Source: Fenollaria massiliensis
Lineage (GTDB): Bacteria; Bacillota; Clostridia; Tissierellales; Peptoniphilaceae
Reading direction: 5' to 3'
NCBI RefSeq assembly: GCF_000312505.2
Contig: NZ_HG326226.1
Coordinates: forward strand, 346,649 to 410,648
DNA length: 64,000 nt
How positions within the stretch are numbered: position 1 is the first letter of the stretch; every line of letters starts with the position of its first letter. A model generated the notes under the pieces. It was given only the letters and a program-made list of their open reading frames with translations. It was not told the origin of the DNA and made no database searches. The position numbers were made by a program, and so were the translations under genes. This document shows, piece after piece, positions 44,100 to 53,125 of this stretch.

Positions 44100-44311
44100 T
44101 TTTTTAAGAGAGATTAAAATTATTTATAAATTTAATTATTTAATTTTGCGATGAAAATATATTAATTTTTTATAAATTTATTTATTTAATTTTGCGATGA
44201 AAATCGATATATAAGGCGCAGCATAACGAGCGACCGACTGAGGTGTACGTACAGGTACTCCGCAAGGAGGAAGCGAGCGCGCAAGCCTTAGATACGATTT
44301 TGGCGCGAAAT
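44100..44311. repeat. AT-rich direct repeat and inverted dispersed repeat
   Basis: ATTTAATTTTGCGATGAAAAT is present at 44137 and 44185, each preceded by TTTATAAATTTA. Then 44210-44300, read on the minus strand, gives GCCTAAAATCGTATCTAAGG-like text, CTTGCGGAGTACCTGTACG and GTCGCTCGTTATGCTGCGCC; ATAAGGCGCAGCATAACGAG recurs at 53904. It joins the 3' end of the CydC-like gene. Confidence 0.65.
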
Positions 44312-45961
44312 TTATATTTTCACGATGTCGTCACATATCCTAAGCGTCGAAATCCTATGACTCACCATAATCACGGTCTTTCCCTTCATATAATTCACAA
44401 TCGAGTTTAGGATTATGCTCTCGTTAAGCGCATCCAAATTACTTGTTGGCTCATCGAAGAGATAAATTTCGGCATCTTTCAAAAAGCACCTCGCAAGTCC
44501 AAGTCTTTGCTGCTCGCCACCTGAAAAGTTCTCGCCCAGCTCCTTGATATATGTGTCTAAGCCGTCCTTAAGTGAGCTTACATAATCAAGTATCGATGCC
44601 TTGCGTAGCGCTTCCTTAAGCTCTTCGTCAGACGCATAGGGCTTTGCAATCAATAGATTGTCTCTGATGCTGCCCTCGAAAAATTCGCTTGTTTGTGTCA
44701 TATAGCTAAGATTCTCGTAAAGCGATGCCGTATTTATATCCATAATATTTTTGCCGGCGATTTTAATCTCGCCACGGTCAAGATTCCAAAAGTGCATGAT
44801 AAGCTTAAGCATAGTCGATTTACCACAGCCACTTGGTCCTTGAATGCCGATAAATTCATGATTTTTAACAGCTAAACTAAAATCATTCAAAATCTTTTCA
44901 TCTTTATAAGCAAAATTTATGCCATTTATTTCAATAATATTTCCTTCGTATGAAGCAATTGCATTTTTTCTTAAATTTTCTTTATTAGTAATTTCCTCAA
45001 CCATAGGCTTTTCTTCAAGTATATTCATAACCCTATCAGCCGAGGCAAGCGTTTGTGAAAGGCCATTACCAAGAAGCGAAACGGCTCTGACGGCGCCAAA
45101 ACTAAAGTATGTTAAAACAGATGCTAGGAAGATGTCTGAGCCAGTTGTTCCAGCCACTATCAAGGCTAGAAAGACTAGAGCAGTCACCAAAACTTCAAGC
45201 ATGTCCTCAAGCGCAAGAAGTACTGCAAGCTGCTTAATTAGCGTATCTTGATTAGTTTTAAGTCTCGCGTTTAGCGCATTAACTTTTTTTACCGCCTCTT
45301 TTTGATAAGCAAAACTAATTATTTCGGATATGCCTCTTAGCAAATCCAAAAAGCTGTTGTTAATCCTCGCAAGTGCGCGTCTTGTCTCAGCTGCAGCATT
45401 TCCAGCTAGCTTTGAGAATATCATTGGCAAAACTATAGCGATGGCTGCGTGGCCCATAAGCACTACAAGAGCTGCTATAGGTGATATTTGTCCCAAGAAA
45501 AACGCATATACAAGGCTTGTGATCATTGCTATGCAAACTGGGGATATGGTATGAGCGTAGAAGACTTCCAATAGCTCCATGTCAGAGGATATGGCGCTGA
45601 TCAGGTCTCCTTTATTCATCATCTCAATCTTAGCAGGAGCAAGTCTACGAATCGCTGCGAACACTCTATTTCTTAGCAGAGCCAATACTTTGAAGGCGAT
45701 TAAGTGATTCATGTACTGCTCAAGATATCTGAAAAGTCCTCTCAAGATGACAGCTCCAGCCATTATTTTCATGATGCTTGCCATTTGCGAGCCGCCTTCG
45801 ACGTACTGAAGTATGAGTTTTGCGCCCATCACGCCAATTGCTGTGTAGAATAAAAATGAGATGCATCCCGCTAAAACAGCTATTGCCATGAATTTGCTAA
45901 GAGGTCTGACTACTTTTAAAAGCTTAGTAACAGTTTTTAATCCGCTTTTATTATTTTTCAC
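44312..45961 (-). CDS. ABC exporter half, CydC-like
   Basis: A 549-residue fused membrane/ATPase subunit: six helices in about 20-310, Walker A GPSGCGKSTML, signature FSGGEQQRLGLARCFL, Walker B IYLFDEPTSNLD and switch SHRIST. It pairs with the CydD-like subunit encoded upstream; heterodimers of this type export cysteine/glutathione or haem-related molecules, though drugs remain possible. The GTG start at 45961 overlaps the partner gene by 11 bases, and its ribosome site GGAGGT lies in the partner's last codons. Confidence 0.85.
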   Translation of the reverse strand: MKNNKSGLKTVTKLLKVVRPLSKFMAIAVLAGCISFLFYTAIGVMGAKLILQYVEGGSQMASIMKIMAGAVILRGLFRYLEQYMNHLIAFKVLALLRNRVFAAIRRLAPAKIEMMNKGDLISAISSDMELLEVFYAHTISPVCIAMITSLVYAFFLGQISPIAALVVLMGHAAIAIVLPMIFSKLAGNAAAETRRALARINNSFLDLLRGISEIISFAYQKEAVKKVNALNARLKTNQDTLIKQLAVLLALEDMLEVLVTALVFLALIVAGTTGSDIFLASVLTYFSFGAVRAVSLLGNGLSQTLASADRVMNILEEKPMVEEITNKENLRKNAIASYEGNIIEINGINFAYKDEKILNDFSLAVKNHEFIGIQGPSGCGKSTMLKLIMHFWNLDRGEIKIAGKNIMDINTASLYENLSYMTQTSEFFEGSIRDNLLIAKPYASDEELKEALRKASILDYVSSLKDGLDTYIKELGENFSGGEQQRLGLARCFLKDAEIYLFDEPTSNLDALNESIILNSIVNYMKGKTVIMVSHRISTLRICDDIVKI

Positions 45962-47681
45962 TTACAAGACCTCCTTCCAAGCTTTCTTGCGCATCGTAAA
46001 TGCGCTTGTACTCGCCATTTTGCGCCATGAGCGCGTTATGAGTGCCTTCTTCTACCAGTTTTGCCTTAGCTAAGACATAGATTTTGTCAGCGTCCTTAAT
46101 CGATGAAAGACGGTGACTAACTATGATTACAAGCTTTTCTTTGGCAATATTTTTGATATTTTCTAAAATTATTTCTTCACTTTCGATGTCAATGTTGCTA
46201 GTTGCCTCGTCAAAAATGAAAATTTTCGAATCTTCAATCATAGCTCTCGCAAGAGCAAGCCTTTGCCTTTGGCCGCCACTAAGGTTAACTCCGCCGCTTG
46301 ATAAAGGCATTTTAAGGCCATCTCTTTCAATGATCTCCTCATATAAATTAACTTTTTTAAGAGCTGTGTTTATGGTACTATCATTGACATTATTTTTTGC
46401 CATCACTAAATTTTCCCTCAAAGATCCTTCGAAAATGTGTGCATTATGCGTAATCCTATTGACATTCGAGGCGATGGATGCAGAATTTATCTCATTATAC
46501 GCAGTATCATTTGCAAAAACATCGCCAGAACTTGCTCTCATCGCAGCCGACAAAACTTTTGCAAGAGTTGATTTACCCGAGCCGCTCTCGCCAACAAGAG
46601 CGATGTAGCCTTTATTAGGGAAGTCTATGTTAATATTTTGAAGAGCAGATTCATCTCCGTCAGGGTACTTATATGAAAGATTTTTTACGCTAAGCTTGAT
46701 ATCATCAGCTTTAGGGAAGCTCATGCCTCTTTCATCCTCTTTTAGTTCTAGAAAATCTATAAGCGTTTTACCAGCCGCAACACCAGTCATTGCAACGTGA
46801 AAACTTGCTGTAAGCGTAATCATCGGTCTGAAAGCATCCATGGACATGATTAAAATCATGATTAAAAAGTGCAGAGCAAGGCCAGTTTTTGCATAAACAT
46901 AAAGACTCATGAAAATGCAGGCGATGGACGAACCATAGGCAATCCATTCGATTAGAGTTATTGAATTTAGCTGCATAGCAAGTATACGCATCGTTTCATT
47001 TCTAAAGTCTTCAGCCTTTTTGTCAAGCTCGTCAGCCCTTTTCGCGTCCGCTCTGAAAATTTTTAAAGCAGTGATGCCTTGTAAACTGTCAAGAAATAGC
47101 TCGCCAACGTCTTGATATTTGCGCCAATACTTCTTTTGCATGCGCCCAACCATAGTCAAGATAAATTTTAATAAAAGTGGTATGATTGGCATTAGAACTA
47201 GGAATAATAGTCCCACGTGCCAGTCGATATACGTTAGAACCGCGAAATTCACAAGACTTGCGCCAAATGCGCCGTAGTATTCAGGAAGGAAGCGGCCGTA
47301 ATAGTTTTGCAGCTGCTCAATAGTGTCCGAGCCTAAATTGATTAAAGTCGCTGTAGAAATTTGCTCCTTGTAGCTTGGACCGATCGAAACCGCCTTCGTG
47401 ATAAGCCTTTCTCTGAGTTTGCCTTTAACCTCGCCGATGATGTTTGATTGATAATCAGTCACCTTGAAAAGCGCTAGAACCCTTATAATTACGCCAAGAG
47501 CAAAGATTATTAAAAGCCTTTTCATGTCAATGGCAGTTTTTGAGTAAAGCGCCTCAGCCAAAGTGCCAAAGGCCAGAGCAAGTAGAGCAGTGCCTACAAC
47601 GCGCAGCATCATCATAAAAACGCTGTTACGAATATATTTTTTCGCATTGCCAATAGATTTGAATAAATATTTATCAAGCAT
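45951..47681 (-). CDS. ABC exporter half, CydD-like
   Basis: A 576-residue subunit with six helices and an ATPase: GESGSGKSTLAKVL Walker A, signature LSGGQRQRLALARAM, FIFDEATSNID Walker B and SHRLSS. The segment SDTIEQLQNYYGRFLPEYYG matches the CydD pattern around EQLxxYxGRYLP. It should form a heterodimer with the next subunit. GGAGAAAATTT precedes the ATG. No cydAB genes are here, so a role in cytochrome bd assembly is not supported; thiol export or a general exporter role fits better. Confidence 0.85.
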   Translation of the reverse strand: MLDKYLFKSIGNAKKYIRNSVFMMMLRVVGTALLALAFGTLAEALYSKTAIDMKRLLIIFALGVIIRVLALFKVTDYQSNIIGEVKGKLRERLITKAVSIGPSYKEQISTATLINLGSDTIEQLQNYYGRFLPEYYGAFGASLVNFAVLTYIDWHVGLLFLVLMPIIPLLLKFILTMVGRMQKKYWRKYQDVGELFLDSLQGITALKIFRADAKRADELDKKAEDFRNETMRILAMQLNSITLIEWIAYGSSIACIFMSLYVYAKTGLALHFLIMILIMSMDAFRPMITLTASFHVAMTGVAAGKTLIDFLELKEDERGMSFPKADDIKLSVKNLSYKYPDGDESALQNINIDFPNKGYIALVGESGSGKSTLAKVLSAAMRASSGDVFANDTAYNEINSASIASNVNRITHNAHIFEGSLRENLVMAKNNVNDSTINTALKKVNLYEEIIERDGLKMPLSSGGVNLSGGQRQRLALARAMIEDSKIFIFDEATSNIDIESEEIILENIKNIAKEKLVIIVSHRLSSIKDADKIYVLAKAKLVEEGTHNALMAQNGEYKRIYDAQESLEGGLVSEK

Positions 47682-47808
47682 AAATTTTCTCCTTTATGTA
47701 TTTTAGTGCGTGACTTAGCTAGCACTAACCAAGATTAAGTATAACATAAATTGGTTTGAATTACTAGATATTTTATAGAAATAAAAAAGTATAGGATGAA
47801 GATAATGA

Positions 47809-48233
47809 TGTGTACCCAGAAAACTGGACGCATTAATATTTAGTTTACACTATGGATGCTAACCTATACAAAGTAGGTGGCATCCATTTTGTTTTCTTCT
47901 GAATTCTTTCGTTATTATAGTAGTATATATATTCATCAATAGCTTTTGAAAATTCTTCAAATGTTTTAAATTCTCTCTCACATCCATAATACATCTCTGT
48001 TTTTAGTCTACCAAAAAATGTTTCCATGATACAGTTATCGTAACAGTTTCCCTTTCTTGACATTGACTGTGTTATTTGATGCTTTTCTAGTTCTTTGATG
48101 TAGTAGCTGTTTTGATATTGCCAGCCTTGGTCTGAGTGCATGATTAAGCCTTCTACGCATTCTTTTTTGAATTCATAACTATATCGCATAAAAATACCCT
48201 CCTTACTGCTTTGTCCAGTAAAGAGGGTACATA
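47809..48233 (-). mobile_element. internally deleted IS3-family element
   Basis: Terminal repeats TGTGTACCCAGAAAACTGGAC (left, 47809, first 20 bases considered) and the inverse of GTCCAGTAAAGAGGGTACATA (right) match in about 16 of 21 positions, as in IS150-type ends. It is only 425 bp and holds one short fused frame instead of orfA/orfB. No clear target duplication was seen next to the ends. Confidence 0.8.
47845..48189 (-). pseudogene. orfA-orfB fusion remnant of an IS3 transposase
   Basis: A 114-residue frame. The first 13 residues (MRYSYEFKKECVE) are the start of an IS3 OrfA; after a Gly it continues in frame with LIMHSDQGWQYQNSYYI, SMSRKGNCYDNCIMETFFGRLK and YYNNERIQKKTKWMPP, the end of the OrfB integrase core. 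The deletion removed most of OrfA, the frameshift site and the first Asp of the DDE triad, so it cannot transpose by itself. The AAGGAGGG ribosome site is intact within the end hairpin, so a small protein could still be made. Confidence 0.85.
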
Positions 48234-48307
48234 TCAACTTTTCTCTATCCTTTATTTTTGAGAGGTTTATATGGAAGGACTTGCCTTCATGTATATATAA
48301 ATTAAAT

Positions 48308-49780
48308 CTATTTACTAAAGAGTTCTGTAAACTTCTTAAAGACGTTTTTCTTTTCGTCTACTTTCTTTTCGTGGACTTCTTCTTTGACTTCTTCTTCTAT
48401 CTTTTCTGTTTTTAGCACGAATTGCACGGATCTAACGTTTTCATTTTTCTCTGAAGCGAATGATTTCACATAAGTGCTAGCGCTGTCATTTTTCACGAAT
48501 TTGTCCTTAACTTTATTTTCTTCGCTCTTTATCTCGTCATATAGCTTCGTAAAGCCTGTTGTAATCTTGTCTGTAGCGACTAGGTAGTCTGAGAGGCTCT
48601 TCGTGAAGCTCGCCATGCCCTTAGTCATACTAGAGTTTGCGCTTATTAGTTCACTTGCTTTTGCGCTCATGGATGCAGCGCCTGCGTTTAGCATTTTGCT
48701 TGACTTAGCCGCGACACTCACTCCGCCTACGTACTCATTAAGTCCCGCGTCAAAGGCCTTGTATGATTCTTTTATCATGGCAATGGCTTGGGCCATATTC
48801 TTGTTATTTTGCGCAAGTAAAGCGATCTTCTCAAGACCATCTTCCACGCTCTTTGAAGCTGCCTTTAATTCATCTGACTTCGCGTCAATGGCTTCAAGCC
48901 CAGCATCAAGTTTTGCTACGCCATCAAAAACTTCTACGCTCTTCTCGATGTAGGCTCTGTTTGCGCCCTCAAGCTTATCATATGAAGCCTTTATATCTCT
49001 TGCACCATTGGCAAGGGGTTTTGTATTTTTATTGATTTTGTAGCTCGCGTCCTTAAGTTTTTGGCTCGCGCTCTTCAAATCGTCTGCTTTTTCCTCAAGT
49101 CCAAGGCTTTCAAGGTCGATGTTTAGCTTTAAATCAAGACAATTGATGGAGAAGCCTTCGAATGAAAAGTCCTCTACATCAGCGTTTATGCTTGCTTCAA
49201 TCCCTGTGTTTGGAAGGACGATAAAGTTTATAAGCTTCATCTCGCCTTCATTTGCAAGAGAGGCCTTGTCTGAAGATATATTCTTAAACTTCTTTGTGTC
49301 GAGCTTAGTCGAGACTTCAAGTGTGTATTTTTCAAAGAACTCCTTGTCCATGGCAGGGTTTTCCTTGATGCTAAGTTTGATCTCGACCTCGCCAGACTTG
49401 CCCTTAATTTCTTTTGCGATTATCTCTTTGCCATCGATGTAATATTTTACGTTAATTAGCCAAGGAAGAGTCTTGTCGTCCATGTCGCCTTGGTAGTAGA
49501 ACCTATCTTTATCGCTTGTAAATGTAATTTTATCTGCGTTCATCTTGACATCGGCTTCTGAGTTTAAGGCCTTGACCTTAGTGTAAGAGCCGTAGTCTTC
49601 CTTAGCACCCTTGCTAAAAATATTCACAATGCTAAGGCTATTGACCTCGCCATCGCTTTTTAAACTAGCGTAGACAACCTCTTCCTTCGCATTATCACTC
49701 GCTGCTAAGATGGGCGCCGTAGCCATAAATATCATTACGAGGCACAAAACGCCCGCTAATAATCTTTTCTTTTTATCCAT
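48308..49780 (-). CDS. secreted coiled-coil partner of an MMPL-type pump
   Basis: A 490-residue protein with a signal peptide (KKKRLLAGVLCLVMIFMATA, cleavage near ILAAS), a beta-rich part to about 220, and a long Ala/Lys/Ser heptad region (about 225-440, e.g. KSVEDGLEKIALLAQ) that resembles YhgE/Pip-type export proteins. It ends in a charged tail (EEVKEEVHEKK). The gene lies downstream of and nearly touching the pump gene. An adaptor or envelope role is inferred. Start at ATG 49780 with AAAGGTGAT; the ATG at 49804 is within the pump gene. Confidence 0.72.
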   Translation of the reverse strand: MDKKKRLLAGVLCLVMIFMATAPILAASDNAKEEVVYASLKSDGEVNSLSIVNIFSKGAKEDYGSYTKVKALNSEADVKMNADKITFTSDKDRFYYQGDMDDKTLPWLINVKYYIDGKEIIAKEIKGKSGEVEIKLSIKENPAMDKEFFEKYTLEVSTKLDTKKFKNISSDKASLANEGEMKLINFIVLPNTGIEASINADVEDFSFEGFSINCLDLKLNIDLESLGLEEKADDLKSASQKLKDASYKINKNTKPLANGARDIKASYDKLEGANRAYIEKSVEVFDGVAKLDAGLEAIDAKSDELKAASKSVEDGLEKIALLAQNNKNMAQAIAMIKESYKAFDAGLNEYVGGVSVAAKSSKMLNAGAASMSAKASELISANSSMTKGMASFTKSLSDYLVATDKITTGFTKLYDEIKSEENKVKDKFVKNDSASTYVKSFASEKNENVRSVQFVLKTEKIEEEVKEEVHEKKVDEKKNVFKKFTELFSK

Positions 49781-49793
49781 AATATCACCTTTC

Positions 49794-51845
49794 TTAATTA
49801 ACAAATTCTGTGTTTTTCGTAGTTTTTTGAATAAGTCCGTCGAGGCTATATAGTAGGCCAGGCAAAACGAAGAGCACTATGACTAGTGAAGCTGTCGTTC
49901 CTATCGCAAGCAGGTAGCCCAGCTGCGAGATCAGGCCGTGAGTTGAGAACTTTCCTAGCAATATGCCGACAACTATCATCGCGGTAGCTGATGTCAGTAT
50001 CGAAACGGCCGTCATTGACACTGTGTTAATGGCTGCATCTGCCTTGTTCAAGGACTTTCTCTCTTCAAGGTATCTCTCGCTCAAAAGTATCGCGTAATCG
50101 ACTGTCGCCCCAAGCTGTATCGATGAAATGATCAGGTAGGCGATGTAGAAGACGCTCGATGAGCGGTAGTAAGGCACTGACATGTTTATATATATCGCTG
50201 TCTCGATGGCTGCAACCAAGAGTATAGGTAGGCTTAAGGACTTTTCTGTAAGCAATAAAACTATAAATACGGCGGCGATGGCTATGATATTAACGGTAGT
50301 CATGTCCGCTGTTACAGTGTTTTTAAGGTCATAAGTCGATACGCCTTCGCCAAGTAGGTAGTATTCGCCGTAGTACTTACTTATTGCGGCCTTAATATCG
50401 TCTATGAGCTTGTAAGTATCTTCGCCTTCGAAGTCCGCGTCGACCGAAACTATCATCCTAGTGTAATTATCGGAGTTTAGCTTTTTTAGGTCACTCTCGT
50501 CCAAAAAGCTAGTCGGTATCGTCTCTCCAACCATGTCCACATAAGAGATAACGCTCTTGACCTTGCTCATGGACCTCAAATCGTCAGAAAGACGCCTTTC
50601 CTTTTCTAAGCTTCCAAGAGGCACCAAGATCGCGTAATTATCTTCAGCGCCGAACTTTTCCTCGATGGCGATGTTGTCCTGGCCGAGCTTAGTATCTGGG
50701 CCAAAGATGTGTGAAGTGCCGAAGTAGTATGAGTTTTTGCTAGCCGCTAAAAAGCTTGGCACGATAAGTAGCAAGAAGACCACGATGTAGGCTCTCTTGT
50801 GTTTAAAAACGTGATGGGCGAAGCCGTCAAAGCTTGGAATGAAGCGTTTGTGGCTAGTCTTGTCGATGTACTTATCAAAGTGCAAAATAATGATGGGTGC
50901 AAGCGTAAATACAGTTAGAAGCGAGATGAATACGCCCTTTGCAAGCGCTAGACCAAGGTCTGGACCTATCTTAAATTGCATAAAGACAAGGGCCAAGAAA
51001 CCGATGATGGTAGTCAGAGCCGACGAAAGTATCGACGAGAACGACATATCAAGCGCCTCAATCATTGCCTCCTTCTTGTCATTCGTCTTGAGCTTTTCCT
51101 CTTTAAACCTGTGCATCACAAAGACAGTGTAGTCCATGGACACGGCGAGTAGAAGTATGTTGCCCGCGGCGTTTGTCACGAATGAAATCTCTCCGAAGAT
51201 GATATTCGTGCCCGCATTTATAAGTATGGCAGTCGCTAGTGAAAGCATGATTATGACAGGCTCGATCCACGCATCAGTCGTTAAAATCAGTATAAGTATT
51301 GTAAATAGCACACCGATGATGGTTACGATGATGATTTCATTAACCGAGTTAGTCGTAGCGATGGCAGTGTTCACAGCAGAGCCAGTCATGGCCGCCTCTT
51401 CACCTATAATCTCTCTGATTGCCTCAGTCGAGGCTATCGCCTTGTCCTCATCCACGGAAATGTTTATAAGCGCAGAGCCGTCCTTGTAGTAGCTATCTAG
51501 ATGCTTTTGATCCATGAAATCCATGGGCTTCATCACATCTTCGAAATCACTTAGCCAGCTGACGGTTTTGACGCCATCCACCATTTTGATGGCGCTGATA
51601 GTATCCAAAACCTCGCTGACATCCTTCTTTGGAAGCATGACGCGCACGTTAAAGATGTCCTCATCAAACTCTTCCTTCATCTTGTCAATGGCGACAGACG
51701 AGTCGCTCTTTTCTGGCAAGTAGTCATTAATCTTGTAGTTAACCCGAATCTTCGGGTACGAAACTATTGAAAAGACTAGTAAAATCACAAAGATCGATAC
51801 TATTAACTTAGGCTTTTCAATAAGCTTTGCAAAAATCTTTTTCAC
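49794..51845 (-). CDS. MMPL/RND-family transporter
   Basis: A 683-residue exporter with two repeated halves, each with one helix, a large outer loop and five helices (first helix about 15-33; LLAVSMDYTVFVMHRFKEE and QLGATVDYAILLSERYLEE are the duplicated helix-4-type motifs with Asp-Tyr pairs used for proton coupling). It may move lipids, siderophore-like molecules or drugs. The GTG start at 51845 has AAGGGG upstream. It is divergent from the TetR gene and overlaps the accessory gene region at its 3' end. Confidence 0.9.
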   Translation of the reverse strand: MKKIFAKLIEKPKLIVSIFVILLVFSIVSYPKIRVNYKINDYLPEKSDSSVAIDKMKEEFDEDIFNVRVMLPKKDVSEVLDTISAIKMVDGVKTVSWLSDFEDVMKPMDFMDQKHLDSYYKDGSALINISVDEDKAIASTEAIREIIGEEAAMTGSAVNTAIATTNSVNEIIIVTIIGVLFTILILILTTDAWIEPVIIMLSLATAILINAGTNIIFGEISFVTNAAGNILLLAVSMDYTVFVMHRFKEEKLKTNDKKEAMIEALDMSFSSILSSALTTIIGFLALVFMQFKIGPDLGLALAKGVFISLLTVFTLAPIIILHFDKYIDKTSHKRFIPSFDGFAHHVFKHKRAYIVVFLLLIVPSFLAASKNSYYFGTSHIFGPDTKLGQDNIAIEEKFGAEDNYAILVPLGSLEKERRLSDDLRSMSKVKSVISYVDMVGETIPTSFLDESDLKKLNSDNYTRMIVSVDADFEGEDTYKLIDDIKAAISKYYGEYYLLGEGVSTYDLKNTVTADMTTVNIIAIAAVFIVLLLTEKSLSLPILLVAAIETAIYINMSVPYYRSSSVFYIAYLIISSIQLGATVDYAILLSERYLEERKSLNKADAAINTVSMTAVSILTSATAMIVVGILLGKFSTHGLISQLGYLLAIGTTASLVIVLFVLPGLLYSLDGLIQKTTKNTEFVN

Positions 51846-51905
51846 AAAATTATCCCCTTTCTTTAATCTAGTACATATTATAGCCAGATATGAGCTAAGT
51901 TAAAC

Positions 51906-51940
51906 TGGTCAATTTACACGTTCTTGTGTGAAATGGGACA
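51906..51940. promoter_or_regulatory. possible TetR operator
   Basis: TTTACACGTTCTTGTGTGAA: arms TTTACAC / GTGTGAA around a six-base centre, between the pump gene and the divergent TetR gene. The flanking GGTCAA at 51907 recurs at 51958. Confidence 0.5.
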
Positions 51941-52021
51941 AAATTATTATACTTGATGGTCAAATATGTATTAAAAGTGCAGCTATTTTTATAAATCGGG
52001 TATAATATAAGTGGTGATACA

Positions 52022-52597
52022 ATGAAAAACGAAGAAATTTCGACTATGACCAAGAAAAAATTGGCAGAGTCATTAAAAAAGCTAATGAAAAAGAAAAGCT
52101 TAAGCAAAATCACAATCTCAGATATAGTTAAGGACTGCGACGTCAACAGAAAGACCTTCTACTACCACTTCATCGGCATCGAAGAGCTCTTCAAGTGGAT
52201 GCTCGAGGAGGAGGCGGTTCACGTCGTGAAGAACTTCGACGTAAAGAAGGACCACAAAGAGGCGATACTCTTCGTCATGGACTACATAGATAACAATCAG
52301 GACATACTTAATTGCGCCTACGACTCGATCGGTAGAGAAGGGCTCAAGGACTTCTTCTACGACGATTTCTATGAGGTAGTGCTAAAAGTGATTGAAACGA
52401 CAGAAGAAGATATGGATATAGCCCTGGACCCAGACTTCAAGGATTTTCTGTGCAAGATGTATGCGGGCGCGATCGCCAACATGATTATCGACTACTTTTA
52501 CTCGAGAAAGCACATTGACCACGAGAAGATCGCAAATTATATAGCGCTGATAGTAGCGGCATCGATACGTAGCTCTATTGAGGAATATATGACTTAA
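52022..52597 (+). CDS. TetR-family transcriptional regulator
   Basis: A 191-residue regulator with an N-terminal TetR helix-turn-helix (KSLSKITISDIVKDCDVN, then RKTFYYHFIGIEELF) and a C-terminal ligand and dimer region of the DhaS/TetR_C type. It should repress the divergent pump genes until an inducer binds. The intergenic region contains one good palindrome. GTGGTGAT precedes the ATG. A repeat starts at its stop codon. Confidence 0.9.
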   Translation: MKNEEISTMTKKKLAESLKKLMKKKSLSKITISDIVKDCDVNRKTFYYHFIGIEELFKWMLEEEAVHVVKNFDVKKDHKEAILFVMDYIDNNQDILNCAYDSIGREGLKDFFYDDFYEVVLKVIETTEEDMDIALDPDFKDFLCKMYAGAIANMIIDYFYSRKHIDHEKIANYIALIVAASIRSSIEEYMT

Positions 52598-52950
52598 TTT
52601 CGCATTAAGTTGAGCCCTTTTGCTAGTTTCGAATTATTTTGTCGCTGCGGAGTGCGTTTAGCACACCTCGCTCCAAAAAATTCTGTACAACGCAAAATCA
52701 TCTCAACTTCTCTGCGAACTAAGGTTTTGAGTTAATTTGTAGAGTTATATCAAGACTCCGCATCGTCCAATCCAGCTCAAGTGTCTTGCACCAAGGTTCT
52801 CGGGACCCATTCAAAGCGAAGCTTTGTAAATGGGTGAGGTTCTTCTTTGCTCTGCAAATTTGTTGAACTAAGCTGCGTGGAACTATCTTTTCGATGTACA
52901 ATGGCGAGTAAAATATAAAAATAAACGAAGAATTAAATCATAGATAAAAG
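52598..52950 (+). repeat. mosaic of dispersed intergenic repeats
   Basis: CGCTGCG box at 52596-52706 (near copies at 22551, 42592 and inverted 54028). A 94-base block at 52763-52856 matches 59446-59539 with about one difference and holds the AAGGTTCTCGG...GAGGTTCTT hairpin. GAACTAAGCTGCGTGGAACT with ATCTTTT (52865-52893) returns inverted at 56605-56637. No gene seen. Confidence 0.82.
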
Positions 52951-52953
52951 AAG

Positions 52954-52985
52954 AAGGACAGAGAAATAAAATCTCTATCCTTGTT
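52954..52985 (+). terminator. terminator next to the IS200 left end
   Basis: AAGGACAGAGA / TCTCTATCCTT (52954-52964 with 52972-52982, one mismatch). The IS element begins right after its T end. Confidence 0.7.
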
Positions 52986-53053
52986 GTATTAGAAAACCCC
53001 CAGTTAGACTGGGGGTTCAGTTTAGCTTTAGCGGTGATAAACAAACAAAAAAA

Positions 53054-53117
53054 CCTCCCTATTTGATATAATATAATTGTAATCTGTCAATTGCAATATA
53101 AAATCAAATAAGGGAGG
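53054..53117 (+). promoter_or_regulatory. tnpA leader hairpin that buries the ribosome site
   Basis: CCTCCCTATTTGAT (53054-53067) pairs with ATCAAATAAGGGAGG (53103-53117), one bulged A, and hides AGGGAGG of tnpA. A similar fold limits translation in known IS200 elements. Confidence 0.75.
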
Positions 53118-53125
53118 AATTAAAA

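Noticed and set aside
44312..47681. CydDC as part of cytochrome bd assembly
   Set aside because: No cydAB or respiratory gene nearby; only the exporter-type assignment is supported.
51136..51489. Long plus-strand frame opposite the MMPL gene
   Set aside because: An antisense shadow of a strongly supported transporter, without promoter or ribosome site.
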